Source: an uncultured Treponema sp. (lineage in GTDB: Bacteria; Spirochaetota; Spirochaetia; Treponematales; Treponemataceae). Taken from it: a stretch of DNA of 64,000 nucleotides. A program made the translations under genes and the position numbers. The notes under the pieces are model-generated. The model saw only the letters and a list, made by a program, of their open reading frames with translations. It was not told where the DNA came from and ran no database searches. Below are positions 53,355 to 62,082 of this stretch, in pieces. Location of the stretch: positions 1 through 64,000 of the forward strand of contig CAMVDX010000003.1 in assembly GCA_947166355.1 (NCBI GenBank), in the 5' to 3' direction. Position 1 is the stretch's first letter; every line of letters begins with the position of its first letter.

Positions 53355-55112
53355 ATGGCAGGATTAAGAAAACGCCGTACAGACGATGCTAATGCAGCAA
53401 AAGAGCCTGTAGAAGACGCACAGGCAACACTTGACTTTGGTTCAGAAGTTGAATCAGAAAATCAGAACGAACAGACGGATTCAGCTGTTCATAATGAACA
53501 GGCTTCAGAGGTTGTAAAAGATGTTGCGTCTGAGTCACCAGAAGAAGAACAGAATGAAGAAGGTGCTGACACAGGTCGTGTTGTTGTAAAACGTCGGCGT
53601 GTTGTTAAAAAAACAGAAGATGCAGAAAGCAGTCAGCAGTCACAAAATACATCAGAAGAAAAACCAAATAATAATTTTCGATATCAGAACAATCAAAACA
53701 GATATAATAACAACAGACGCGGACCTGGAATGAGAAAATCTTATGGCAGAAATTCTTATACTCCGCCTAGTGCAGAAATGGCAGAAATGCTTGCCGCAGA
53801 GGCCGCAGCTGCTGCAGAAGAAAATGCTGGAAAGCCACGTCTTTTAATTAATGAGCTTACAATAAAATCTATGCCAGAGCTCCGTGATATGGCTATGGAA
53901 TTCGGTTTTACAGCAGATGATCTTGCCCCAATGAAAAAGCAGGATTTGATTTTTGTAATTCTTAAAGCACATACAGAACACGGCGGAATTATTTTTGCTT
54001 CCGGCTCTCTTGAGATTTTGCCAGATGGATATGGCTTCCTTCGTTCTCCTCAGAATTCATATCTTCCAGGACCAGATGATATATATATCAGTCCAAGTCA
54101 GATTCGTCTTTTTAATTTAAAGACTGGTGATACAGTTTACGGTCAGACACGCTCTCCAAAAGAAGGTGAAAGATTCTTTGCGCTTTTGCGTATTGAAACT
54201 GTAAATATGGATGAACCTCGCATTGCACAGACTCGAGTTCCATTTGAAAACCTTACACCTCTTTATCCGAATGAAAAGCTTCGTCTTGAAACTGTTTCAA
54301 CAGAAGTTTCTACTCGAATTGTTGATTTATTTGCACCGATCGGTAAAGGTCAGCGTCTTTTAATTGTTGCTCCTCCAAAGGCTGGTAAGACAATTTTGAT
54401 GCAAAAAATTGCAAATGCAATTACTACAAATAATCCTGAAGTTTATCTTATTGTACTTTTGATTGATGAGCGTCCTGAGGAAGTTACAGAAATGCAGCGC
54501 GCAATCAAGGGAGAAGTTGTTTCTTCTACTTTTGATGAGCAGGCAACTCGCCATGTTCAGGTTGCAGAAATGGTTCTTGAAAAGGCAAAGCGTCTTGTTG
54601 AACATAAACGCGATGTTGTAATTCTTCTTGACTCGATTACACGTCTTGCACGTGCTTACAACCAGACTGTTCAGACCTCTGGTAAGGTTCTTTCTGGTGG
54701 TGTTGATTCTAACGCTTTGTTCAAGCCAAAGAGATTCTTTGGTGCTGCCCGCAATGTAGAAGAGGGCGGTTCACTTACAATTATCTCCACTGCTTTGATT
54801 GAAACCGGAAGCCGCATGGATGAGGTTATTTTTGAAGAGTTCAAGGGAACCGGTAACTCAGAAATCAACCTTGATCGAAAACTCGCAGAGCGTCGTCTCT
54901 TCCCGGCAATCAATATCAAAAAATCTGGTACTCGTAAGGAAGAGCTTTTACTTACAGAAACTGAACTTCAGAAAATCTGGATTCTGCGAAAGGTACTCAA
55001 TCCTATGGAAGATGTTGATGTTACAGAGCTCATTCTTGACCGTATGAAGAAGAGTAAGACAAACGAAGCCTTCCTCAACAGTATGAATGCCGGCACTGCG
55101 GGGATAGAGTAA
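53355..55112 (+). CDS. rho: Transcription termination factor Rho
   Basis: Hexameric RNA helicase that ends transcription. 585 residues: a long acidic, then Asn/Arg-rich N-terminal extension (~1-150), RNA-binding domain (~165-300, [17 protein letters not shown]) and ATPase core with [11 protein letters not shown] (Walker A), [12 protein letters not shown] and [15 protein letters not shown] (Walker B). About 165 residues longer than E. coli Rho, all of it N-terminal. AGGAAT precedes the ATG. Confidence 0.97.
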   Translation: MAGLRKRRTDDANAAKEPVEDAQATLDFGSEVESENQNEQTDSAVHNEQASEVVKDVASESPEEEQNEEGADTGRVVVKRRRVVKKTEDAESSQQSQNTSEEKPNNNFRYQNNQNRYNNNRRGPGMRKSYGRNSYTPPSAEMAEMLAAEAAAAAEENAGKPRLLINELTIKSMPELRDMAMEFGFTADDLAPMKKQDLIFVILKAHTEHGGIIFASGSLEILPDGYGFLRSPQNSYLPGPDDIYISPSQIRLFNLKTGDTVYGQTRSPKEGERFFALLRIETVNMDEPRIAQTRVPFENLTPLYPNEKLRLETVSTEVSTRIVDLFAPIGKGQRLLIVAPPKAGKTILMQKIANAITTNNPEVYLIVLLIDERPEEVTEMQRAIKGEVVSSTFDEQATRHVQVAEMVLEKAKRLVEHKRDVVILLDSITRLARAYNQTVQTSGKVLSGGVDSNALFKPKRFFGAARNVEEGGSLTIISTALIETGSRMDEVIFEEFKGTGNSEINLDRKLAERRLFPAINIKKSGTRKEELLLTETELQKIWILRKVLNPMEDVDVTELILDRMKKSKTNEAFLNSMNAGTAGIE

Positions 55113-55157
55113 AGAATATAACAAGAAATAACGATGATTAAAACGGCTGAGTGCGGA

Positions 55158-55209
55158 ATAAAAAATGACTGAGGACAACATCATCCTGTTGGCCGCAGTC
55201 ATTTTTTAT
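55158..55209 (+). terminator. rho terminator
   Basis: Perfect 14-bp stem (ataaaaaatgactg and its complement) with an inner aggacaacatcatcct hairpin. Confidence 0.8.
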
Positions 55210-55241
55210 GGGAGCAATCAGACGTTTTGAGACTTCGATTA

Positions 55242-55270
55242 TTGACTATATGTATTGTTTTTTTTATAAT
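55242..55270 (+). promoter_or_regulatory. Strong predicted rpmE promoter
   Basis: TTGACT (55242-55247), 17-bp spacer, TATAAT (55265-55270); predicted start near 55277. Confidence 0.75.
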
Positions 55271-55276
55271 AATATA

Positions 55277-55397
55277 ATCATTTTTATCTTGTGATATTAT
55301 TTATGGAATTAGTTGACGGTAGCGGAATGATGGATGCTGTAAAGCAAGCCAGTGGCAGCCGGGCGTAATATCGGGCAAGAATATAGGAGTTATAATT
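55277..55397 (+). promoter_or_regulatory. rpmE 5' leader with possible 21-codon upstream ORF
   Basis: About 120 untranslated bases lie between the promoter and rpmE. They contain ATG 55303 to TAA 55368, a possible 21-residue peptide ([10 protein letters not shown]..., no ribosome site), and GC-rich gcagccgggcgtaatatcgggc. Autoregulatory L31 leaders are known in other bacteria. Whether this region is such a leader is an inference. Confidence 0.4.
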
Positions 55398-55607
55398 ATG
55401 AAAAAGGGAATTCACCCAGACTACCAGCTTACAAAAATTACCTGCGTTTGCGGTAATGTAATCGAAACACGTTCAACTGTAAAAGACATTCACGTTGAAA
55501 TTTGTTCAGCTTGCCACCCGTTCTATACTGGTAAGCAGAAACTCGTTGATACTGCAGGTCGTATTGATCGCTTCAACAAGCGCTACGGTATCAAGGACAA
55601 TAAATAG
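55398..55607 (+). CDS. rpmE: 50S ribosomal protein L31 (zinc-binding form)
   Basis: 69 residues: [20 protein letters not shown], then [22 protein letters not shown] and [10 protein letters not shown]. The CVC and CSAC cysteines mark the zinc-containing (C+) type, whose zinc-free paralogue can replace it under zinc limitation. TAGGAG precedes the ATG. It has its own promoter and a structured leader. Confidence 0.97.
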   Translation: MKKGIHPDYQLTKITCVCGNVIETRSTVKDIHVEICSACHPFYTGKQKLVDTAGRIDRFNKRYGIKDNK

Positions 55608-55625
55608 TTCATACTTGAATACAGA

Positions 55626-55651
55626 AAAGGCTTCCGTTTACGGAGGCCTTT
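55626..55651 (+). terminator. rpmE terminator
   Basis: Stem aaaggcttccg / cggaggccttt with one mismatch and a weak T-rich tail. Confidence 0.7.
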
Positions 55652-55662
55652 ATAATTTTAAA

Positions 55663-55747
55663 TGTCACACGGATTCGAAACGACTAACGTCGTTTCATTT
55701 TTTTTATTTTTAAAGGAATTGCGTAGCAATTCCGAATCCGTGTGACA
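55663..55747. repeat. 85-bp palindromic element with nested hairpins
   Basis: Perfect 15-bp outer arms (tgtcacacggattcg, 55663-55677 and 55733-55747) enclose two inner hairpins: aaacgac / gtcgttt and ggaattgcgtagcaattcc. It fills the gap between convergent genes and may also terminate the methyltransferase transcript. Confidence 0.85.
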
Positions 55748-55751
55748 ATAT

Positions 55752-56897
55752 CTATTTTAATGTGAACTCCCAGACTTTATGTGGGCGGCGGCCAGCGAAG
55801 TCTACGGGAATTGTTGATTCTGTAATTTCCTTGCAGGTGAATTCGGTGCCGGCGGCGGTTTTTGGCGGAATTTTGGAAATGTCGAATTTTATTCTTTCTG
55901 AGTTTGTTGAAAAATAGAGCGTTCCGCCTGGAGCCAGAATGTTGAGACAATCTTTTACGAGTTGCGGCCAGTCACGGTTAATATCAAGTACATCTGTTGT
56001 TGCCTTACTGTTAGAGAAGGTTGGGGGATCTAAAATTATCAAATCATAAAGTTCTTCTGCCGCAAGCTTTTCGCCCTTTGCGGCTACAGCTTTTTCCTGT
56101 AGAAAACGCATGCAGTCTGCACGGGTAAACTCATAACGTTTTTTATCTGTAAAACCATTTAGCTCCATGTTATCTTTGGCCCAGGAAAGATAGGTATTAG
56201 ACAAATCAACTGATTCAACAAAAGCGGCATTTCCCTGGGCGGCATAAACTGAAAAACTTCCTGTATAGCAGAAAAGATTCAGTACTCTTTTTTTACTTGC
56301 TGTATCCCGTACAGTTGCACGAAGACTTCTGTGGTCAAAGAAAAGTCCGGTATCAAGATAACTTGTGAGGTCGAGGCGGAAGAGCTGGCCCTGTTCCTGT
56401 ACGAGGCCTTCGACTGCTATCTGATTTTCGTTTTTCTGATACTGTTCATCATCCTTGTGACTTTTATGGCCTCGGGATTTTTTTATTATATGAGATTTAT
56501 CAATTCCAATCACACTGGCTGCTGAGTCTGCCATTGCATCAAGCCATAAAGCTTCTTCATCATCAGATTTTTCGTAAGGACGTTCATACAAATAAAGAAC
56601 AGCATAAGTTCTTTCTTTGATTTCTTTTTCTACTGCCGGATCGTTTGCAGAAAGCCGTTCATTCTGTGCGGCCATAAAGCGGGCTGCTTCAAGAACAGAA
56701 TCAACTCCGTCCGGCAAAAACTCGTATAAATCAAGGGAAACTGGAACTTCGGGAATATCACGATCATAAAGTCTGTAGCAGCTGACGCGGTTTTTGCGCA
56801 TTTGCTTACGAAGTTCTTTATATTTTCGTTTAAGGCGGTTAGAAAAAAGCTCTGCCTGATAATTTGTTTTATTATTCTGATTATTTGAATTATTCAT
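55752..56897 (-). CDS. Class I SAM-dependent RNA methyltransferase (RlmK/RlmI-like)
   Basis: 381 residues. SAM-binding LFCYTGSFSVYAAQGNA, DLSNTYLSWAKDN and catalytic DLIILDPPTFSNSK are typical of 23S rRNA guanine or cytosine methyltransferases of the RlmI/RlmL group. The N-terminal ~120 residues resemble the RlmK half rather than a PUA domain. The methylated base cannot be assigned. Confidence 0.87.
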   Translation of the reverse strand: MNNSNNQNNKTNYQAELFSNRLKRKYKELRKQMRKNRVSCYRLYDRDIPEVPVSLDLYEFLPDGVDSVLEAARFMAAQNERLSANDPAVEKEIKERTYAVLYLYERPYEKSDDEEALWLDAMADSAASVIGIDKSHIIKKSRGHKSHKDDEQYQKNENQIAVEGLVQEQGQLFRLDLTSYLDTGLFFDHRSLRATVRDTASKKRVLNLFCYTGSFSVYAAQGNAAFVESVDLSNTYLSWAKDNMELNGFTDKKRYEFTRADCMRFLQEKAVAAKGEKLAAEELYDLIILDPPTFSNSKATTDVLDINRDWPQLVKDCLNILAPGGTLYFSTNSERIKFDISKIPPKTAAGTEFTCKEITESTIPVDFAGRRPHKVWEFTLK

Positions 56898-56918
56898 GTG
56901 GCGATTTTAACATATATC

Positions 56919-56927
56919 TGATATAAT
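56919..56927 (+). promoter_or_regulatory. Extended -10 promoter giving a leaderless small mRNA
   Basis: TGaTATAAT (56919-56927). The predicted +1 is 56934, the A of the ATG of the 65-residue gene. No convincing -35 is present. Confidence 0.6.
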
Positions 56928-56933
56928 TTATAT

Positions 56934-57131
56934 ATGACTGCTACAGAAAAATATCTTGCTATGAATAATGAATTCTGCAGATTTCGTGATGCGATTTATG
57001 AAAGTGATGTCGTAGAAGCAGATGAAGATCCTCAGATTCAAAAAACGGTTGAAGCCGCACTTGGTATCTTATGCCAGTATCTTGATTATTATAAAGAATT
57101 AAATAAGGTAAAAAGCCGCGAAAAAAAATAA
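56934..57131 (+). CDS. Small conserved-looking protein, function unknown
   Basis: 65 residues, largely helical and charged (NNEFCRFRDAIYESDVVEADEDPQ... QYLDYYKELNKVKSREKK). No known motif. Support comes from a consensus extended -10 box positioned for a leaderless mRNA at the ATG, and from ordinary codon use. No Shine-Dalgarno sequence is present. Confidence 0.6.
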   Translation: MTATEKYLAMNNEFCRFRDAIYESDVVEADEDPQIQKTVEAALGILCQYLDYYKELNKVKSREKK

Positions 57132-57191
57132 TTTATTTCGCGGTGGATATATTAACAATTAAACAGACCAGAATGGTCAGGGAGTTTTATA

Positions 57192-58202
57192 ATGAAAAAA
57201 ATCTGTTCGATTTTGCTCAGCATTCTTTTTGCTGTTTGTCTTTTGGGTACACTTTTGCTTTCTGTTGTACGTAACAATTTCAGTTATTCAAAGCTTGTAA
57301 AAATGGCAGGCGAAATGATGAAGCCTGTTTCAAAAATTGAACCAGTTAATGATGGACTTTTTCATCCTGGAGATAGAAAGTATTCTCTTGCTGCTTATGA
57401 AGAGTATGGTGATTATGGTGATTTTGATTTTAGTCAGCTGGATTTGAGTTCAATTGACCTTTCAAATATGGATGTGAATGAAATTGTTCAGTCTTATCTT
57501 GATGTGGCTGGAGTTGAAGTTGAACCGGAATTTATTGCAGAGGTTCTTGCTTCTCCTGAGGTTTCTGAATTTGTAGACCAGTATGTTGGTGAAATTGTTG
57601 ATTATGTTACCGGTAATTCTGAAGAGCTTACAATTAATACAGATGATATTTTGAAGGTTATGAATAAATCTCTTGATATGTATGAAGAGCATACAGGTGA
57701 AGTTGTTGACAGATCAGGTATGAAGGAAGCTGTAGAAAGTAGTGTTGTTGAAGCAAAAGCTGCAATTCAGGAAAGTCTTGATGTCGTAAAAGAAGAAAAT
57801 GCAGAAAGCCTTGAATCACTTAAACAGATAGATTTCTTCCTTTCCATGAAGTTCTTCCTTATTTGTGCCGGTGTCTGCCTTCTTCTTGCTTTGCTTATTC
57901 TTTTGATAAACCGAAACATTTTTGCATGGCTGAAGTATGTATTTATGCCTTGCTTTATTGATGGAGTTGTTCTCTTTATTGCTGCTTGTGTAGCAGGCGG
58001 AATCCTTCCAGGTATTATTAAAACTGCACTTGAGGCATACACACTTCCAAAGGGTGTTTATGAAGGAATCTGGAGCCTTGTTTCTACAATTCTTGGACAG
58101 ATGAAGATTTACGGTATTGTCGCTGCTGTACTTGGAATCGGACTATTTGTTCTGGGGACAACGCTTGGAAAAAAGAGCAGTGTAGAGACTGTTTCTGAAT
58201 AA
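57192..58202 (+). CDS. Multi-pass membrane protein with acidic extracytoplasmic domain
   Basis: 336 residues. An N-terminal hydrophobic segment (about 5-26), a large acidic region (~30-215; FDFSQLDLSSIDLSNMDVNEI), then three to four membrane helices (~217-330). No enzyme motif is recognised. GGGAG precedes the ATG. Possibly spirochaete-specific; function unknown. Confidence 0.75.
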   Translation: MKKICSILLSILFAVCLLGTLLLSVVRNNFSYSKLVKMAGEMMKPVSKIEPVNDGLFHPGDRKYSLAAYEEYGDYGDFDFSQLDLSSIDLSNMDVNEIVQSYLDVAGVEVEPEFIAEVLASPEVSEFVDQYVGEIVDYVTGNSEELTINTDDILKVMNKSLDMYEEHTGEVVDRSGMKEAVESSVVEAKAAIQESLDVVKEENAESLESLKQIDFFLSMKFFLICAGVCLLLALLILLINRNIFAWLKYVFMPCFIDGVVLFIAACVAGGILPGIIKTALEAYTLPKGVYEGIWSLVSTILGQMKIYGIVAAVLGIGLFVLGTTLGKKSSVETVSE

Positions 58203-58330
58203 TAGATTGCCACGCCTTCGGCTTGCAATATATACACAACTTTCAAAAAACATTATAATAGTAGTCTCATAAATTGCATTTATCCCACGGCCTGTGTGTA
58301 CGTGCGGTAAAAAAATATATTTTGCGTTAG

Positions 58331-58419
58331 CGCTGGGAGCCCCGAAGTACTGCGAAGCAGTATGAGCGGTAGCGAAGGGCGGACATAGCGACGGCAACTT
58401 GTTGCCGGAACGCCCAGCG
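58331..58419. repeat. GC-rich palindromic intergenic repeat
   Basis: Outer arms cgctggg / cccagcg enclose hairpins actgcgaagcagt and cggcaacttgttgccg. It sits directly before the ribosome site of the DEAD-box gene, so it would be in that mRNA leader. The remaining part of 58203-58330 shows nothing clear. Confidence 0.7.
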
Positions 58420-58432
58420 GAAAAGGAATCTT

Positions 58433-60112
58433 ATGGATTTTACAGAATTTGGTCTTGATGAAAGACTTTTGAAGGGAATTGAAGCCGCCGGTTATGTTAC
58501 ATGTACTCCGGTTCAGGAACAGGTTATTAAGGCTTCTAAGGCTAACGAGGGCGCTAAAGGCCCTGATTTGTATGTTCAGTCTCAGACTGGAACTGGTAAA
58601 ACCTGCGCATATCTTGTTGCTGTAATTGGTGAAATGCTCAAAGAGCAGAATGCAGGTAAAAAGTGTTTGATTCTTGCTCCGACACGTGAGCTTGCAGTTC
58701 AGATTGAAGAAGAAGCAAAAGTTCTTGTTGGAACGAGCGGACTTAAAGCTTTCTCAGTTTATGGTGGCGTTGGTTACGAAAAGCAGATTGCAGCTCTTAA
58801 AAAAGGAGTGGACATTGTAATTGGAACTCCTGGTCGTGTAATTGATTTGAACGAAGGCGGAAACCTTGACCTCAGTAATTCTCACTTCTGCGTAATTGAT
58901 GAAGCAGACCGCATGTTTGATATGGGATTTTATGATGACCTCCGTAAAATCTTGAAAAAGCTTCCGGAAGCAGAAACAAGACAGACTATGCTTTTCTCTG
59001 CAACTCTAAACACTTATGTAAAGAACCTTGCCTGGGAATATACTCGTGACCCTATTGAAATTACAATTGAAGCAGAAAATATTACTGTAAGCGAGATTCA
59101 GCAGGAGCTTCTTCATGTTTCAAGCGATGAAAAAATGAAGCTTCTCTGCGGTATTCTTAAACACGAAAATCCAGAATCAGCAATCATCTTCTGTAATACA
59201 AAAAGAAGCTGCGAAGTTATTGCAAAGCGTCTTGTGATAAATGAGATTCAGGCTGAGTTTATGATTGGAGACCTTCCGCAGAGCAAGCGCCTTGCAATTT
59301 TGAAAAAGTTCAAGGCTGGAGAAATTAAGATTCTCGTCGCAACTGATGTTGCTGCCCGCGGTATCGACGTTGATGACCTTGCAATGGTAATTAACTACGA
59401 CCTTCCGGTTGAAGCTGAAAACTATGTTCACCGCATTGGTCGTACAGCCCGTGCCGGAAAATCTGGAAAAGCATATACCTTCTGTTCTGAACAGGATGTT
59501 TATAATCTTCCTGCAATTGAACGCTATATCGAAATGCAGATTCCTGCCACTGTTGCTTACCCTGAGCAGATGGAAGAAGATAAGTCTGCCGGTATGTATA
59601 TTAAGACAGAAAACTGGCGTGGAGATGATGATTATGATAACCGCGGCGGCTACCGTAAGGGTAAGGACGGCGATATTCATAACAGACGTCGTGATGGCCG
59701 CGATGACAGACACGGACATGGTGGACGTGATGGTCACGGAAAGAAAGGCGACGGATATAAAAAGGATTACAAGAAGGGCGGAAAAGGCCGTGATGAAAAA
59801 CGTGAGAGAAAGCCATATATCGATCCTTCAAAGCTTGCAGGTCTTTCTTATGAAGAGCGCATGAAGATGTATAAAGAGGCTTACGCCTCAGAAAATAGGG
59901 AACAGGGAAGAGGGGATAGTAAATATTCTAAGAACTCTGGATATAATAAGACCTATTCTGGTACTAAAAAGTCTGGATACAAAAAAGGTGATTATAAGAA
60001 GAATGGAAAAGGTGGTTTCGACAAGCTCAACCACCGTGATGGTAACCAGACACAGAAGGCTCCAGAAAAGAAGAGCTTCTGGCAGAAGGTAAAGTCTTTC
60101 TTCGGCAGGTAA
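58433..60112 (+). CDS. DEAD-box RNA helicase
   Basis: 559 residues. Core helicase (~1-380): Q motif with FTEFGLDERLLKGIEAAGY, Walker A QTGTGKTCAY, PTRELAVQ, DEAD variant VIDEADRMFD, SATL, and HRIGRTARAG. The C-terminal ~170 residues are a basic, Gly/His/Arg-rich unstructured tail (GRDDRHGHGGRDGHGKKGD) that likely binds RNA. RhlB/RhlE-like; roles in ribosome assembly or RNA decay are typical. AAGGAAT precedes the ATG. Confidence 0.94.
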   Translation: MDFTEFGLDERLLKGIEAAGYVTCTPVQEQVIKASKANEGAKGPDLYVQSQTGTGKTCAYLVAVIGEMLKEQNAGKKCLILAPTRELAVQIEEEAKVLVGTSGLKAFSVYGGVGYEKQIAALKKGVDIVIGTPGRVIDLNEGGNLDLSNSHFCVIDEADRMFDMGFYDDLRKILKKLPEAETRQTMLFSATLNTYVKNLAWEYTRDPIEITIEAENITVSEIQQELLHVSSDEKMKLLCGILKHENPESAIIFCNTKRSCEVIAKRLVINEIQAEFMIGDLPQSKRLAILKKFKAGEIKILVATDVAARGIDVDDLAMVINYDLPVEAENYVHRIGRTARAGKSGKAYTFCSEQDVYNLPAIERYIEMQIPATVAYPEQMEEDKSAGMYIKTENWRGDDDYDNRGGYRKGKDGDIHNRRRDGRDDRHGHGGRDGHGKKGDGYKKDYKKGGKGRDEKRERKPYIDPSKLAGLSYEERMKMYKEAYASENREQGRGDSKYSKNSGYNKTYSGTKKSGYKKGDYKKNGKGGFDKLNHRDGNQTQKAPEKKSFWQKVKSFFGR

Positions 60113-60123
60113 GCAGGGGCGTT

Positions 60124-60230
60124 ACGGGGGCTGGCCCCCGTTAGAAAGGGTAGCCCGCAATGAAATGCGGGCGCAGGGGATTTTGCACACGGCTCAGAAT
60201 GAGTCGTGTTTCGAGCAAGGCTTTCCCCTC
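60124..60230. repeat. Cluster of GC-rich hairpins
   Basis: Three hairpins: acgggggctggcccccgt (60124-60141), gcccgcaatgaaatgcgggc (60153-60172) and a larger one (60175-60230) with aggggatttt / ctttcccct arms around cacacggctc / gagtcgtgt. It lies between the helicase and the ABC-F gene; no gene is seen. Confidence 0.72.
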
Positions 60231-60255
60231 CTAAAATAATTTTAAGGATTATTGA

Positions 60256-61908
60256 ATGATTACAGTTAGTGATGTTAGTTTGTCCTTCAGCGAAAAACCG
60301 CTTTTTAAGGACGTTAATCTTAAATTTAATAAGGGAAACTGTTATGGAATTACCGGTGCCAATGGTGCGGGTAAATCTACATTTTTGAAGCTGCTCAGCG
60401 GTGAGCTCGAAAAGGATTCCGGTCAGATTTTTATGACTCCGGGCGAACGTATGGCAGTTTTGAAGCAGGATCACTTTGCGTTTGATGAATATTCTGTAAA
60501 AGAAACAGTTATGATGGGATATCCGAAGCTTTATGAAGTAAGCAAGGCTCGTGACGAAATCTATGCAAAATCGGATTTTACAGAAGAAGATGGAATTAAG
60601 TCTGCTGAGCTTGAGGCTGAGTTTGGAGAACTCGGTGGATACGAAGCAGAAAATGATATTGAACAGATGCTTTCTGGTCTTGGTCTTGAAGAAGAGTTCC
60701 ACGACAAGATGATGAGCGAGCTTGATGAAGGTCAGAAGGTTCGCGTTCTTTTGGCTCAGGCAATCTATGGTAATCCGGATGCTCTGCTTCTCGATGAGCC
60801 TACGAACGGTTTGGATATTGAATCTATTACCTGGCTTGAAAACTTTTTGCTGGACTTTGAAAACACAGTAATCGTAGTTTCGCATGACCGTCACTTTTTG
60901 AATACTGTTTGTACTTATATCTGTGATATCGACTTTGGAAAGATTACTCAGTTCAGTGGTAACTATGACTTCTGGTATCAGATGACTCAGATTATGCAGC
61001 GTCAGGCTCACGAGCAGCAGAAGAAGACTGAAGACAAAATGAAGGATTTGAAGGAATTTATTCAGCGCTTCAGTTCTAATGCTTCTAAGGCTAAGCAGGC
61101 AACTTCGCGCAAAAAGATTTACGATAAGCTTGCAGACAGCCTCGAAGAGATTCCGGTTTCTACTCGTAAGTTCCCTTATGTAAACTTTAAGGCTGACCGC
61201 GAAATTGGAAACAATGTTCTTGAAATTAAGAATCTGAATTATAAAGATGCAGATGGAAATCAGCTGTTAAAGGATTTCTCTCTGGTAGTAAACCGCACAG
61301 ATAAAATTGCTTTTGTCGGTATTGAGCATAATTCTGTAACTGCACTTTTTGATATTGTAAACGGTGTGAAAAAGCCTGATAGCGGAGAGTTCTTCTGGGG
61401 ACAGACAACTTCACAAACTTATCTGCCACGCGATAACAGTGAAAGCTTTAATAATGAACTGAACATTACAGAATGGCTTAAGCAGTATTCTAAGGAACAG
61501 GATGATGCTTATGTCCGCGGCTTCCTTGGTCGTATGCTTTTTACGGGTGATGAGTCCCTTAAAAAGGTAAAGGTTCTTTCGGGTGGTGAAAAGGTTCGCT
61601 GTATGCTTTCTAAATTGATGTTAAGTGGGGCTAACTGTATTACTATGGATGACCCGACAAACCATCTGGACCTCGAAGCAATTCAGTCTTTGAACGAAGG
61701 CTTGATAGCATTCCCTGGAGTAATTCTTTTCAGTTCTCACGACCACGAGTTTATTCAGTCTATTGCAAACCGCATTGTGGAAATAACTCCAAACGGAATT
61801 ATTGACCGCATGATGAGCTTTGATGATTATATTACCGACCCACAGGTTACTGAACTTAGAAAGAAGCTCTATGAGGGTACAGGTAAAAAGATTAAGTATA
61901 GAGTGTAA
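60256..61908 (+). CDS. ABC-F family ATPase (YbiT/YkpA-like)
   Basis: 550 residues, two nucleotide-binding domains without membrane helices; ABC-F proteins act on the ribosome. NBD1 (~1-240): Walker A GANGAGKST, signature SELDEGQ (degenerate), Walker B LLLDEPTNGLD. A helical linker (~245-310) follows. NBD2 (~320-530): Walker A replaced by GIEHNSVT, signature LSGGEK intact, Walker B TMDDPTNHLD with Asp in place of the catalytic Glu. AAGGATT precedes the ATG. Function is translation-related by family; antibiotic resistance is not implied. Confidence 0.92.
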   Translation: MITVSDVSLSFSEKPLFKDVNLKFNKGNCYGITGANGAGKSTFLKLLSGELEKDSGQIFMTPGERMAVLKQDHFAFDEYSVKETVMMGYPKLYEVSKARDEIYAKSDFTEEDGIKSAELEAEFGELGGYEAENDIEQMLSGLGLEEEFHDKMMSELDEGQKVRVLLAQAIYGNPDALLLDEPTNGLDIESITWLENFLLDFENTVIVVSHDRHFLNTVCTYICDIDFGKITQFSGNYDFWYQMTQIMQRQAHEQQKKTEDKMKDLKEFIQRFSSNASKAKQATSRKKIYDKLADSLEEIPVSTRKFPYVNFKADREIGNNVLEIKNLNYKDADGNQLLKDFSLVVNRTDKIAFVGIEHNSVTALFDIVNGVKKPDSGEFFWGQTTSQTYLPRDNSESFNNELNITEWLKQYSKEQDDAYVRGFLGRMLFTGDESLKKVKVLSGGEKVRCMLSKLMLSGANCITMDDPTNHLDLEAIQSLNEGLIAFPGVILFSSHDHEFIQSIANRIVEITPNGIIDRMMSFDDYITDPQVTELRKKLYEGTGKKIKYRV

Positions 61909-62082
61909 GTGGATTGCTTCCCACTTCGCTTTGCTCGTGGTCGCAATGACGTTTAGTAAGTGGATTGCTTCGCACTTCGTGCTCGCAATGACAGCGATAA
62001 GCGTCATTGCGAGAATGAAGTATTAAACAATGACAGCGATAGACGTCATTGCGAGGAGCCCGTAGGACGACGTGGCAATCCA
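61909..62082. repeat. Cluster of GTCATTGCGAGG-family repeat units
   Basis: At least four units carrying ggattgcttc, cgcaatgac or gtcattgcgag, in both orientations, fill the gap between two convergent genes and end at the stop codon of the helicase. The last unit (62049-62082) is nearly the reverse complement of 19078-19113. Confidence 0.85.

Noticed and set aside
59992-61011. Long antisense open frame (339 codons) over the DEAD-box and ABC-F genes
   Set aside because: Overlaps two well-supported genes on the other strand, spans their intergenic hairpins and shows no protein-like motif.
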